In this document: positions 10,037 to 18,596 of the stretch, in pieces
Numbering within the stretch: position 1 is the stretch's first letter
Layout: every line of letters begins with the position of its first letter
Assembly (NCBI GenBank): GCA_903916085.1
Contig: CAIWVL010000257.1
Span: 1-45,680 of the forward strand
Source: an uncultured Spartobacteria bacterium
Lineage (GTDB): Bacteria > Verrucomicrobiota > Verrucomicrobiia > Chthoniobacterales > Chthoniobacteraceae
DNA: 45,680 nt
Reading direction: 5' to 3'
The notes under the pieces: model-generated
What the model was told of the DNA's origin: nothing
Database searches by the model: none
The model's input: the letters and a program-made list of their open reading frames with translations, nothing else
Translations under genes and position numbers: made by a program

Positions 10037-11818
10037 TTAGTGGCCTTGGGCATTAACGAATTCCTTAATGGTCTGAATCTCGTACTGGAGCATTGCTTCG
10101 GTGAGTCCGGGGTAGGTGCCAAGGAAGAGAGCCGTATTCATAATGGAATCTGCCCCAGGCGTTTCACCCACCACACGGAATGAGTCAGGGCGATCCTTTT
10201 TGAGCTGCACGAAAACGGGCTGCCTTAGGAGATTGCCCCCGAAGAGCATGCGGTTCCCGATTTTACGTTCGTCCAAATGGCGGCCGAGTTGGCTGTGAGT
10301 GAAGGAGGCTTCGGGCCGAACTCTGAGCATAAACCCGAACCACGAGCAGTCCGTCTGGCAACCGGTTGAATCCCACTCAAAGCCTGCCGGGGTCCATGCC
10401 TTGGCGTGGGTGGGAAGGGAAAAGTCGAGGACGTGCTCCAATTCGGCGAGGCCCGCGCGTAGAAACTCCCAATTGCGCTTGCGGGCTTCAATGAAGGCGG
10501 GAAGTTTGCGCAACTGGCAGCGACCGATGGCAGCTTGCGGGTCGAGCGGCTTCAGGTTGTAGCCGAGATGGCTGTAGATGTATTTGTGGTCGTATCCCTC
10601 AGGAAGTTCCCCCAACTGCCAGCAGAAGCGCTTATTGCAGGTATTATCCTTTCCTGATGGACACCAACAATCCCGGCCCCAGTCCCGGAAGCTTTCGGCG
10701 TAGGATTTGAGCGGCGGACGGTGGACAATATTGACCGCGCCTCCCTCGCCCATGGTGAGATGATGCGGGGGGTAGAATGATTGGGTGGAAATGTCCCCCC
10801 AAGTTCCCGTGTAGCGCGTGATGTGCGTGCCGTTAGACGGGATGCCGGGAGAGTTCTCTGTGAACCCCAAAGCCCGGGCCCGTTCTATCGGCATTGAATA
10901 AGTACACCCTAGGGCATCGCAATTGTCTTCGATGAGCCAAAGATCGTATTTGCGGCAAAACTCTAAGACGGCCCCCATGTCGAACGGATTACCAAGTGCG
11001 TGCGCGAGCATGACTGCCTTGGTTTTTCCTGGGACAAAAGCCGCCTCGAATTGCTCTACAATCGCGTTCGCCGTGATCGGGTTGTTATCGACAAAGACTG
11101 GGATTGCTCCGTTTTGGAGGATGGGTGCTACTGTTGTGGGAAACCCGGCGGCGCAGGTAATGATTTCGTCACCTGGCTGGATACGCTTATGCGCGGGCAG
11201 TTTGTGGGTCGTCAGCGCCGAGAGCGCGACAAGATTGGCTGAGGAGCCAGAGTTTACTAGAAGCGAATGCTTTACACCCAAGAGCGCGGCGAGTTCGCGC
11301 TCGAAGGCCTCACCCTCAGGGCCTAGGGTGAGCCAAAAGTCGAGCGTCGCACCCACTGCGGCTTCGACTTCCTCCTCTGTAAAGACGCGTCCTGCGTAGG
11401 GCACCGTCGTCGTGCCAGGAACGAATGGAGCGCTCGCTTCTTCAGCAGGTTTCTGAGCCGCATGATATTGCCGACTAAACGTGCGCACGGAAACGGCGTT
11501 CCAGCGTTTAAGAACCTCGCGCAGTTTGGACTCGGAGAGGCGAGCCAGGGGGCTAAGGGCCAAGGCGTCAGCGGGGAGCGTGTTCAGCAAATCCACTCGG
11601 AGGACAGCGTTCGGAGGGACCTCACCGGACGCGAGTTCGGCGGTGCTGAGGGGAATAAACGCGCCTGTTCCTGTGGAAGAAGCACCCGTTTCTGTGAGGG
11701 ACGCCAGTAGGAAGTGGCTGGGTTCTTCAGTTTCAGTAAGAACAACGGCGGTGTCTCCAAGGTGCGACGCCGTACGGAGTCGCACGATGTCTCCGGGATG
11801 AAAGGAATGTGAGTTCAC
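10037..11818 (-). CDS. rfbH: CDP-4-keto-6-deoxyglucose 3-dehydrase with PemK-like N-domain
   Basis: The C-terminal 450 residues are RfbH/DdhC (E1), a PMP-dependent [2Fe-2S] enzyme that with a reductase removes the C3 hydroxyl of CDP-6-deoxy-hexulose. As in that family the PLP lysine is replaced by His (PPHHLTMGEGG, H352/H353), and the cluster cysteines are C300 (EDNC), C384, C386 and C394 with CxC and Cx7C spacing. Relative to typical 437-residue E1 there is an insert of about 26 residues at 306-333. Residues 1-110 are an extra domain resembling PemK/MazF proteins (GDIV start; VLRVDLLNTL; ARLSESKLREVLKRW end) but without the usual RRPALV arginines. GTG start at 11818, 16 bases after rfbG. No E3 reductase (RfbI) gene is visible in the window. 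Confidence 0.9.
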   Translation of the reverse strand: MNSHSFHPGDIVRLRTASHLGDTAVVLTETEEPSHFLLASLTETGASSTGTGAFIPLSTAELASGEVPPNAVLRVDLLNTLPADALALSPLARLSESKLREVLKRWNAVSVRTFSRQYHAAQKPAEEASAPFVPGTTTVPYAGRVFTEEEVEAAVGATLDFWLTLGPEGEAFERELAALLGVKHSLLVNSGSSANLVALSALTTHKLPAHKRIQPGDEIITCAAGFPTTVAPILQNGAIPVFVDNNPITANAIVEQFEAAFVPGKTKAVMLAHALGNPFDMGAVLEFCRKYDLWLIEDNCDALGCTYSMPIERARALGFTENSPGIPSNGTHITRYTGTWGDISTQSFYPPHHLTMGEGGAVNIVHRPPLKSYAESFRDWGRDCWCPSGKDNTCNKRFCWQLGELPEGYDHKYIYSHLGYNLKPLDPQAAIGRCQLRKLPAFIEARKRNWEFLRAGLAELEHVLDFSLPTHAKAWTPAGFEWDSTGCQTDCSWFGFMLRVRPEASFTHSQLGRHLDERKIGNRMLFGGNLLRQPVFVQLKKDRPDSFRVVGETPGADSIMNTALFLGTYPGLTEAMLQYEIQTIKEFVNAQGH

Positions 11819-11834
11819 AGAGGGTCAATGGGTT

Positions 11835-12947
11835 TTAGAGGGCACAATAGGCCCGGATTTGTGAGAGAGTTAACGCCTGAAATTGATGGGCGTCTCGGAG
11901 TGTGACGGCATCGCGGTACCAAGAAACGGTTTTGTCAATCGTTTGCTTGAAGTCCCAGCGGGGACTCCAACCAAGAAGATGGTGTGCTTTGTCCGTGGCA
12001 AGATTAAGTTTAACCGCCTCGTGGAGGGCATGGGGATCGGACTTGTCTTCCCAAAGGCCGGGCCAGTGCAGAAGAATTTCCTGAACGAGCTCTGCCACAG
12101 TCCGGTTAGAAGCTAAGGCGGGGCCAAAGTTAAAGCCGCTGGCATAAGTTTCTGGAGGAAAATCAAGATTCCCAGAATGAGCTAAGGCCGCTCCAAGATG
12201 AAGATAGCCACTGAGCGGCTCCAAAACATGTTGCCATGGACGAGTGGCCACTTTGTTGCGTACGGGAATCGGCTCGTCACGTTGTAGAGCACGGATGCAG
12301 TCGGGCACGATGCGGTCCAAGGCCCAGTCGCCCCCACCGATAACATTTCCGGCGCGGGCTGAGGCGAGTCGAATGCAGGTGGCATCTTGGAAAAAGGAAC
12401 GGCGGTAAGCACTGACCACGAGTTCTGCGGCGCCTTTGGAAGAGCTGTAGGGATCGTGTCCGCCCATGGCATCCTCCTCGCGGTAGGCGTGAAGCCACTC
12501 CCGATTTTCATAGCATTTGTCGGTCGTGACCGCGACGACTACGCAGGGGCGCGCAGCGAGGCGCACGGCTTCAAGCACATGGGCAGTGCCCATGACGTTT
12601 GTAGCGTAGGTTTCCACCGGCTGGGCGTAGGAGAGGCGCACCAGAGGTTGGGCTGCTAGGTGGAAAATGAACTCGGGGTTTACCTCTTCGACGGCGGCGC
12701 GTACAGCGGCCAGGTCGCGTACATCTCCAAATCGGTGGCGGGCGATGCGTGCGCCAAGATCCAGCTGCTCAAACAGGGCAGGCTGCGTGGGAGGAGGCAA
12801 GGCGAAGCCAGACACCTCCGCCCCCAAGGCAAGGAGCCATTCGCAGAGCCAGCTGCCCTTGAATCCAGTGTGGCCTGTCACCAGAACGCGTTTGCCTTGG
12901 TAGGCCTGAGGGAGAGTGGCGGTATGCATTGGGGCGTCGAATTGCAT
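11835..12947 (-). CDS. rfbG: CDP-glucose 4,6-dehydratase
   Basis: Extended short-chain dehydrogenase of 370 residues converting CDP-D-glucose to CDP-4-keto-6-deoxy-D-glucose in the cytosol. The NAD-binding glycine motif (VLVTGHTGFKGSW) and the catalytic Tyr-x-x-x-Lys (DPYSSSKGAAE) are present; VTTDKCYENREW is a family hallmark for CDP-glucose dehydratases. It begins 3 bases after the rfbF stop and is followed by rfbH, a translationally tight rfbFGH operon. Start at ATG 12947; an ATG six codons later is also possible. Confidence 0.95.
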   Translation of the reverse strand: MQFDAPMHTATLPQAYQGKRVLVTGHTGFKGSWLCEWLLALGAEVSGFALPPPTQPALFEQLDLGARIARHRFGDVRDLAAVRAAVEEVNPEFIFHLAAQPLVRLSYAQPVETYATNVMGTAHVLEAVRLAARPCVVVAVTTDKCYENREWLHAYREEDAMGGHDPYSSSKGAAELVVSAYRRSFFQDATCIRLASARAGNVIGGGDWALDRIVPDCIRALQRDEPIPVRNKVATRPWQHVLEPLSGYLHLGAALAHSGNLDFPPETYASGFNFGPALASNRTVAELVQEILLHWPGLWEDKSDPHALHEAVKLNLATDKAHHLLGWSPRWDFKQTIDKTVSWYRDAVTLRDAHQFQALTLSQIRAYCAL

Positions 12948-12950
12948 TGG

Positions 12951-13736
12951 TTACTGCCAAACTTTCCACGGCGCTTTGCCTGAATCCCAGAGTTGATTGA
13001 GATACTGGGCTTCTTGATAGGTATCCATGGGCTGCCAGAAGCCTTCGTGCCTGTAGGCATTCAACTGACTGTCCCGCACGAGGGCGTCCATTGGGGCGCG
13101 CTCCAGCATCACCCGGGGATCGTTGGGCAGGTAGTCAAACATGCGGTGCTCGCACACCATGTAGCCACCGTTGACGAAGGCCTCTTCAAACTGGGGTTTT
13201 TCGGAGAAGGTGTGGATTTGGCCATCCTCCTCAATACGAAGTGCTCCAAAGCGGCCCGCCGGATGAACTGCAGAAATCGTGCAGACTTTTCCGCTTTGGC
13301 GGTGGGATTCAATCGATGCCCGGATGTCGATGGTGGAGAGCCCATCCCCGTACGTGAGTAAAAACGGTTCACCCTCCGGCACATAGCCTTGCACCTGTTT
13401 CACGCGGTAGGCGGTCATGGAAGCCTCGCCGGTGTTCGCCAAGGTGACGGTCCAGTCCTCTTCGGCGTGGGTGTTGTGAAATTGGATGGGAGCATTGTGG
13501 CCCAGTCCCAGGGTGACGTCGCACGTATTCCAAAGGTACTTCTGGAAATAGTCACGAATAATGTCTCCCTTGTAACCGAGGCACAGGATGAATTCCTTAA
13601 TCCCATAGTGGGCGTAGAACTTCATGATGTGCCACAAGATGGGGCGTCCACCAATCGGGACCATGGGCTTGGGGCGGAACTCTGTTTCTTCGCGTAAACG
13701 CGTGCCTTGGCCTCCGCAGAGAATGATGACTTTCAT
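12951..13736 (-). CDS. rfbF: Glucose-1-phosphate cytidylyltransferase
   Basis: 261 residues, standard length. Makes CDP-D-glucose from CTP and glucose 1-phosphate, the first step of CDP-deoxyhexose synthesis. Signature nucleotidyltransferase motif LCGGQGTRL at the N-terminus with PKPMVPIGGRPILWH, the sugar-binding FLLTYGDGLS and FVNGGYMV segments are visible. First gene of the minus-strand rfbFGH operon. Upstream lies an AT-rich 200-base stretch and then an IS relic, so the promoter probably lies in 13740-13950. Confidence 0.96.
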   Translation of the reverse strand: MKVIILCGGQGTRLREETEFRPKPMVPIGGRPILWHIMKFYAHYGIKEFILCLGYKGDIIRDYFQKYLWNTCDVTLGLGHNAPIQFHNTHAEEDWTVTLANTGEASMTAYRVKQVQGYVPEGEPFLLTYGDGLSTIDIRASIESHRQSGKVCTISAVHPAGRFGALRIEEDGQIHTFSEKPQFEEAFVNGGYMVCEHRMFDYLPNDPRVMLERAPMDALVRDSQLNAYRHEGFWQPMDTYQEAQYLNQLWDSGKAPWKVWQ

Positions 13737-13954
13737 GGGTAGTTATGGTGGGTGTGTAGCAGTACAGCCGTTTTTGTTCGAATGCCACAAGGTGAACCTC
13801 ACAAACTGAAGCATTGCTTGTGGTGCCAGAAGACAGCCACGCAATTCCCTCAACTCAAAACCCCAAGCCTTGGGCACTCAAAACTACCGCAAATTATTGC
13901 ATATAAGCTACTTCTATATACCCTTCGATTTTCGCTTTGCTCTGTGAATAGGTT

Positions 13955-14175
13955 CTAACCCACTCCGAGACTGGAGATTTCGACGAGCCCCAAAGCGAAA
14001 CGACCGCGAAACGCCCCTCCGCCCAACCTGATTTCTTTCAAATCAGACTCACGTCTATCAGCAGCTTGACCATCTTTTGAAAAAGGTTTCGGCTCAAATG
14101 CCCTTGGGAGCCGTTTGATCAACAACTTGATCCAACCTACACCCCTGTCACTGAAGTCACTGGAACCAACACTCG
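13955..14175 (+). mobile_element. IS5-type element relic, left copy
   Basis: The plus strand carries the start of an IS5-family transposase gene with frameshifts. Frame one reads QQLDHLLKKVSAQMP and the next reads PFDQQLDPTYTPVT then TNTR before similarity is lost. The same residues occur in the minus-strand relic at 30596-31170 (FDHQLDPTYAPATG, INTR). The DNA CCTCCGCCCAACCTGATTTC at about 14017-14036 is also shared. Only the 5' part of the element remains; it points inward toward the polysaccharide genes. Confidence 0.75.
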
Positions 14176-15003
14176 ACAACGTCCTCTACTGGCTGTTTGA
14201 TTCATTCAACACGTCAGTTTATCCCATCCTCACCCAACAGTGGACTCTAGATGCGGATCGCAGATTCAAGCTTTTTATGGGCATCCGCGGGACACAGCGG
14301 CTAGATGTAACCCACAGGAACTCGCCCAACCAAGTTACGCTTACAGCAGCTATCCCATTCATCACACAAGATCGTGCCTGGGAGTGTAAGGGCCTACCCC
14401 CTGTGAGGAGAAAGTAAATGACACAAAAGAGAATTCAGAACGTGAAGTTGTTGGTTTAGCTGAAAGACGTTCAGCACCCCCCTTTCAGTTCTCAGTTCGA
14501 CCTTACGAGCTGCGTCCACATCCGAGCCGCCCAGCAATCGCCCCCTCGGGGTAGCCGGCTTTCCGTTTCGGCGTTCGCCCCTCGCTCCCTCGCTGCTCTT
14601 TTCTTGCCGTTTTGCGGAGGACAGCAAGCCGTTGTGCCTCAGCTCCTGGCTCGCTTGATTGAGCACGTTGATTGGTTCCGCAAGTTGCGGCACCCCCCCA
14701 GTCGTTCGCATCTGAGTCACTGCCACCCAGGGGACCAGTTCTTCTACTCCACGTGGCCGTTGTCGTCTTTCTTTAGAGCCGCGGACGAGTGAACCCAACC
14801 GCCTCGGAGCAATCTTGAACGTAGCGCAGCACATGCCTGTACAGGAACGCAGCCCCCTTTGTCCGTGTTGCTTTCCCCCTTTTATTCCGTTGACGACTCC
14901 CGTCAGAGTTTTTAAGGTAACAAACGGCTTTGTCTAATACACCGCAGCAGGTCTCTCGGAAAAATGCGGACGGCTAGGCTTCAAAGGAATCTTTCACAAG
15001 AAA
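14176..15003. other. Gap with no recognised gene
   Basis: About 830 bases between the IS relic and the epimerase gene. Open frames exist on both strands (for example minus-strand 14394-14834, 146 codons) but their products are arginine- and serine-rich, have no recognisable domain and look like chance frames. The stretch 14520-14720 has homopolymer C runs and is locally GC-rich. A TTGACG box at 14890-14895 with a weak TAAGGT 17 bases on could be part of the promoter for the plus-strand genes; this is weak. Confidence 0.4.
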
Positions 15004-16068
15004 TTGCATTTGAAAAAGCGAAAGTCGGTCATTGAAAATGATCTTGCTTGGATCGCCTCAGCTAACTTGCCGTGGGAAAAGCTGGCCGGGAAAACCGTAT
15101 TCGTGAGTGGAGGTTCTGGTTTCTTGCCCGCGTATTTAGTGGAGACCATTTTATTCCTGAACGAAACTGTAAACAGTGGCTGCCCCTCAAAAGTGATCGC
15201 GTTGGTTCGAAACGAAGGCCGGGCTCGAGATCGGTTTGCTGCGTATGAGGGTCGAGAGGAACTTTCGTTTCTCGTCCAGGATGTTTGCTCAGCTCTCAAT
15301 GTGAGCGACACCGTGGATTTCATCATTCATGCAGCGAGTCAAGCTAGCCCAAAGTACTACGGCATCGACCCAGTTGGAACTCTTTCGGCAAACGTTTTTG
15401 GGACTCAAAATTTGTTGAACTTGGCGAAAGACAAAAAAGTTGAATCCTTTCTCTTTTTCAGCAGCGGAGAAATCTACGGGAACCTTGACTCCAGTCAGGT
15501 GCCCACACGCGAGGATGTTTATGGGGTTGTAGACCCGATGAACGTTCGATCGTGCTATGCAGAGAGTAAACGGTTAGGTGAAACGATGTGCGTTACGTGG
15601 GCTCAACAATTTGGGGTTCCGGCTCGAGTTGTCCGTCCATTTCACACCTTCGGCCCAGGGATGACGCTTGATGATGGGCGTGTTTTCGCTGATTTCGTTT
15701 CAGATGTGGTGCATCGTCGAAACATTGTGATGAAAAGCGATGGTTCAGCCAGAAGACCCTTCTGCTACCTTGCGGATGCGACCGTTGGTTTTTTGACTGT
15801 GCTCCTCAAAGGCCAAACCGGCGAAGCATATAACGTAGGCAACGACCTCGGTGAGTTAAGCATCCTTGAGTTCGCCCACATGGCTGCGAATCTTGACCCG
15901 AGCCGCCAACTCAAGGTTGTGCTCAACGAGTCCGCAGCAGCCCCGGAGTATCTGAAAAGTCCAATCATTCGCAACTGTCCTGACATCTCAAAAATCCGCC
16001 AACTTGGTTGGGAGCCAATCACCGCAGTTGATGAGGGCCTCAGACGAACCATTCAGTACTACCTATGA
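15004..16068 (+). CDS. NAD-dependent epimerase/dehydratase (SDR)
   Basis: Extended SDR enzyme of about 354 residues acting on nucleotide sugars. The NAD-binding motif (VFVSGGSGFLPAYLVE) sits near residue 32, the downstream FIIHAASQASP segment is a family mark, and the catalytic Tyr-Lys pair is in CYAESKRLGE. FSSGEIYG supplies the catalytic serine region. It resembles UDP-glucuronate decarboxylase / dTDP-glucose dehydratase relatives, but which epimerisation or dehydration it does cannot be told. Only TTG starts (15004 or 15010) are available in frame before conserved sequence. The stop overlaps the ATG of the next reading frame (ATGA). Confidence 0.85.
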   Translation: MHLKKRKSVIENDLAWIASANLPWEKLAGKTVFVSGGSGFLPAYLVETILFLNETVNSGCPSKVIALVRNEGRARDRFAAYEGREELSFLVQDVCSALNVSDTVDFIIHAASQASPKYYGIDPVGTLSANVFGTQNLLNLAKDKKVESFLFFSSGEIYGNLDSSQVPTREDVYGVVDPMNVRSCYAESKRLGETMCVTWAQQFGVPARVVRPFHTFGPGMTLDDGRVFADFVSDVVHRRNIVMKSDGSARRPFCYLADATVGFLTVLLKGQTGEAYNVGNDLGELSILEFAHMAANLDPSRQLKVVLNESAAAPEYLKSPIIRNCPDISKIRQLGWEPITAVDEGLRRTIQYYL

Positions 16069-16342
16069 ACCGTCTCGACGTTTCCACGGCGTGTGAATCT
16101 GGGGCATTAGCGAATCAAGCGCGCGCCCACGTAATACGCAAAGGTCATCCCCTGCCACTTGATGCTGTTGATCCCTTAAAAGCAACCCTTCGGACATCGA
16201 AATTCTCAAAGTCGCATATATTTTCAAGGCCCTTGAAACGGAGATAAGTACTCTTCGCGAAAGGAACAACAAGAGCATCGCGTGGATTGAGATTCTGAGT
16301 TGTGCTCCTTCTGAAAAAGCCGATTCGCGATTGATGTTTTAG
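16065..16342 (+). pseudogene. Frameshifted small gene of unknown family
   Basis: An ATG at 16065 overlaps the epimerase stop, as expected for a co-translated next gene. The first frame reads for about 37 codons to LPLDAVDPL; a shift near 16170-16180 moves the coding-like signal to a second frame (SNPSDIEILKVAYIFKALE ... SIAWIEILSCAPSEK) ending at a TAG at about 16342. The composition of the second part is protein-like. I do not recognise the family. It could equally be two chance frames. Confidence 0.4.
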
Positions 16343-16475
16343 CTTTTAGATTTTGGTCGCAATGAACGGTTCGTCGGAAAAGACAAACTTCATTTTTCTA
16401 CACCGAAAGACCCATTCGTAAAAATTTCAACCTTGAAATAGCCTTGTCCCGCCTGGCCAATCCTTACTTGCTAAC

Positions 16476-17255
16476 ATGAAAGTTATTATTCTCTGTGGAG
16501 GGCGTGGAGTGATTGATCCGGAAACGCGTCAACGCATTCCAAAAGCCCTAATGCGGATTGGAGACAGGCCAGTCATTTGGCATGTCATGAAGACATTTGC
16601 CACCGCTGGTCATCACGATTTTATCTTAGCTTTGGGGGAGGGTGGAGATGCCATCCGTCGCTATTTTTTCAACCAGCATCTCAACGACGGGGACGTCGAA
16701 TTTCAGATTGGTTCTGGCCGCGTGGAGTACCTCACCCCCGCCCCAGATTGTCACTGGACGGTGAAGTGCGTAGACACGGGACTGCATGCTCAGACGGGAA
16801 GCCGGATTGCGAGATGCCTCCGCTACGTGGAAGGTGAGGTCTTTCTCACGTCCTACAGCGACTGCCTGTGTGATGTGAGCTTAAAAAAACTTGTGGCGCA
16901 TCACCAGAGTTCCGGGAAGGTTTTAACGGTCACGGGAGTGCAGCCGAGCAGCAGATTTGGGATGTTTGTCTTACAACCTGACGGTTCTTTAAGCTACACT
17001 CAAGACACAAAGCTAGGCGGCAACAATACGTACATCAACGGCGGCTTCATGGTCATGAGTCCCGAGATATTCGAGCACTTGAATGTCTTTAATGAATGCA
17101 ACTTGGAGCAGGATACTTTCTCCAAGCTCTCCGCTTGCTCGAAGATGGGTATTTACCCGCATGACGGCTATTGGCAGGCGATTGACACAGAGCGAGACAT
17201 CCAGCTCGTGACCCAACTTTATTTAGAAAACAAAAGACCTTGGCTAAGCGTGTAA
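16476..17255 (+). CDS. RfbF-like sugar nucleotidyltransferase, variant
   Basis: 259 residues, same size and fold as RfbF and starting with MKVIILCGGRG, but the usual GTRL turn is replaced by VIDPETRQRIPKAL. Other features are kept: PVIWHVMKTF, FLTSYSDCLCD (the YGDG site reads YSDC), TGVQPSSRFG and YINGGFMVM. By family it joins a sugar or other phosphate to a nucleotide, probably CTP. The changed signature and metal-site residues suggest a different substrate from the RfbF encoded at 12951-13736. First intact gene of a tight plus-strand operon running to 22841. Confidence 0.8.
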   Translation: MKVIILCGGRGVIDPETRQRIPKALMRIGDRPVIWHVMKTFATAGHHDFILALGEGGDAIRRYFFNQHLNDGDVEFQIGSGRVEYLTPAPDCHWTVKCVDTGLHAQTGSRIARCLRYVEGEVFLTSYSDCLCDVSLKKLVAHHQSSGKVLTVTGVQPSSRFGMFVLQPDGSLSYTQDTKLGGNNTYINGGFMVMSPEIFEHLNVFNECNLEQDTFSKLSACSKMGIYPHDGYWQAIDTERDIQLVTQLYLENKRPWLSV

Positions 17256-17277
17256 GTTTTTTCGCCACCTTAAAATC

Positions 17278-17802
17278 ATGAAAAAAGCAATCATCTTCGT
17301 TGATCAAGGAGTCGAGGATACTGAGTTCGCCTATCCATACTACCGACTCCAAGAAGCAGGCTTCCACGTCGACACTGCGACCAAAGGGAAGCGGGACATA
17401 ACCGGGAAATGGGGGTTGCCAATCGTGGCGACGGTGGATGCGGACAAAGCGAAAGACTCCGACTACCAACTTGCAATAGTACCTGGAGGGTACGAATCGC
17501 CGGACCGTGTAAGGCAGATCGTGAATGTTCTTGAGTTTCTCCGGGCGTTCGATCGGCAGGGTAAGGTCATTTCCAGCGTTTGCCATGGACCTTGGGTCAT
17601 GGTTTCTGCAGGGATCGTCCAAGGACGACACATGACCTGTTATCCCGGCTGCAAGGACGACCTTATTAATGCCGGAGCAATCTATGAGGCCAAAGCAGTC
17701 GTGACAGACAGAAACTTGGTGACCGCACCCCATTTCCGCAACAACCCCGAGTGGATGGCTGCCACGATCGCGGCTTACACCGCATGTTCATCAACGGAAT
17801 AA
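17278..17802 (+). CDS. DJ-1/PfpI family protein
   Basis: 174 residues of the type-1 glutamine amidotransferase-like fold. The nucleophile elbow is SVCHGPW with Cys102, preceded by acidic Glu13 (GVEDTEF), which together form the active centre in PfpI/YhbO proteins. Members act as glyoxalases, deglycases or stress proteases. Its place between a nucleotidyltransferase and a cupin in a sugar operon suggests handling of a reactive aldehyde or keto intermediate (inference). It follows the previous gene by 22 bases. Confidence 0.85.
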   Translation: MKKAIIFVDQGVEDTEFAYPYYRLQEAGFHVDTATKGKRDITGKWGLPIVATVDADKAKDSDYQLAIVPGGYESPDRVRQIVNVLEFLRAFDRQGKVISSVCHGPWVMVSAGIVQGRHMTCYPGCKDDLINAGAIYEAKAVVTDRNLVTAPHFRNNPEWMAATIAAYTACSSTE

Positions 17803-17821
17803 GGCACCCATTCTCCCACCC

Positions 17822-18589
17822 ATGGTTCACCGTATCTTTCCAGCCACGTCAGATTTCGAAAACCTTTCGAAGTTTAAGGTAGATTCGGCTGCGGAAGCCA
17901 ACACGTTTGACTATTCAGGGGTCGTTGTTCGGAAGCCGTGGGGTTATGAGTACCTTTGGTTCCAAAACTCCTCCATTTCAGCCTGGATACTTCATGTCAC
18001 GAATGGTTCGGCAACCTCTACGCATTGTCATAGCCGTAAGAGAACGTCCTTAATTGTAATGTCAGGCGAGGTGGTTTGTTCGACCATCGACAGCAGGCAT
18101 AGGCTCACGCCTGGAGACGCAGTAGTTCTCGAGCCCTGCGTCTTTCACTCCTCAATGGCCACCTCCGAGGGCGGTGCGTTCGTTATGGAAATTGAAACGC
18201 CACCATTGAAAGGCGATCTGGTCAGGCTTCGCGACCAGTTCGGTCGGGAGGGTAAAACCTATGAGAATGCCCGACACTACTCCACGGATTTAGACGAGTT
18301 TGACTACCAGCCCTTGGATCGACTGCAAACAGGAGAAAGTACTTTTGCTTTCAAAGAAATTCAGATGTGTCTAGGCACCTTCCGGACCGCAGCAGACATT
18401 GAAAGCAAGTTACTGCCCGGCGGCATCGCTGTCCCCCTTCTGGGCCGGCTTGTCTTTGGAAGAACCTTAATCGCCGACATCGGAGAAACGATACTGAGCG
18501 ATGAACTTCTTTCCAAGCCCTGCCCAGCGGCCTTCCCCCCAGTCGAACTCTTGCAGATGGTTCCTTTTCAAAAACTGACCAACAGATAA
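17822..18589 (+). CDS. Cupin-domain protein
   Basis: 255 residues with a clear cupin barrel at about 35-120. Metal-binding histidines are in STHCHSRKR and in the second motif (LTPGDAVVLEP, VFHSS). The opening RKPWGYEYLW is like the mannose-6-phosphate isomerase/cupin group that binds sugar phosphates. The C-terminal half looks like a second, less conserved domain. Probably a sugar isomerase or epimerase of the pathway. The next gene begins 7 bases after its stop. Confidence 0.75.
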   Translation: MVHRIFPATSDFENLSKFKVDSAAEANTFDYSGVVVRKPWGYEYLWFQNSSISAWILHVTNGSATSTHCHSRKRTSLIVMSGEVVCSTIDSRHRLTPGDAVVLEPCVFHSSMATSEGGAFVMEIETPPLKGDLVRLRDQFGREGKTYENARHYSTDLDEFDYQPLDRLQTGESTFAFKEIQMCLGTFRTAADIESKLLPGGIAVPLLGRLVFGRTLIADIGETILSDELLSKPCPAAFPPVELLQMVPFQKLTNR

Positions 18590-18596
18590 TCCCAGA

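Noticed and set aside
14394-14834. 146-codon minus-strand frame as a gene
   Set aside because: Low-complexity Arg/Ser/Gly-rich product, no domain, in a region of transposon debris.
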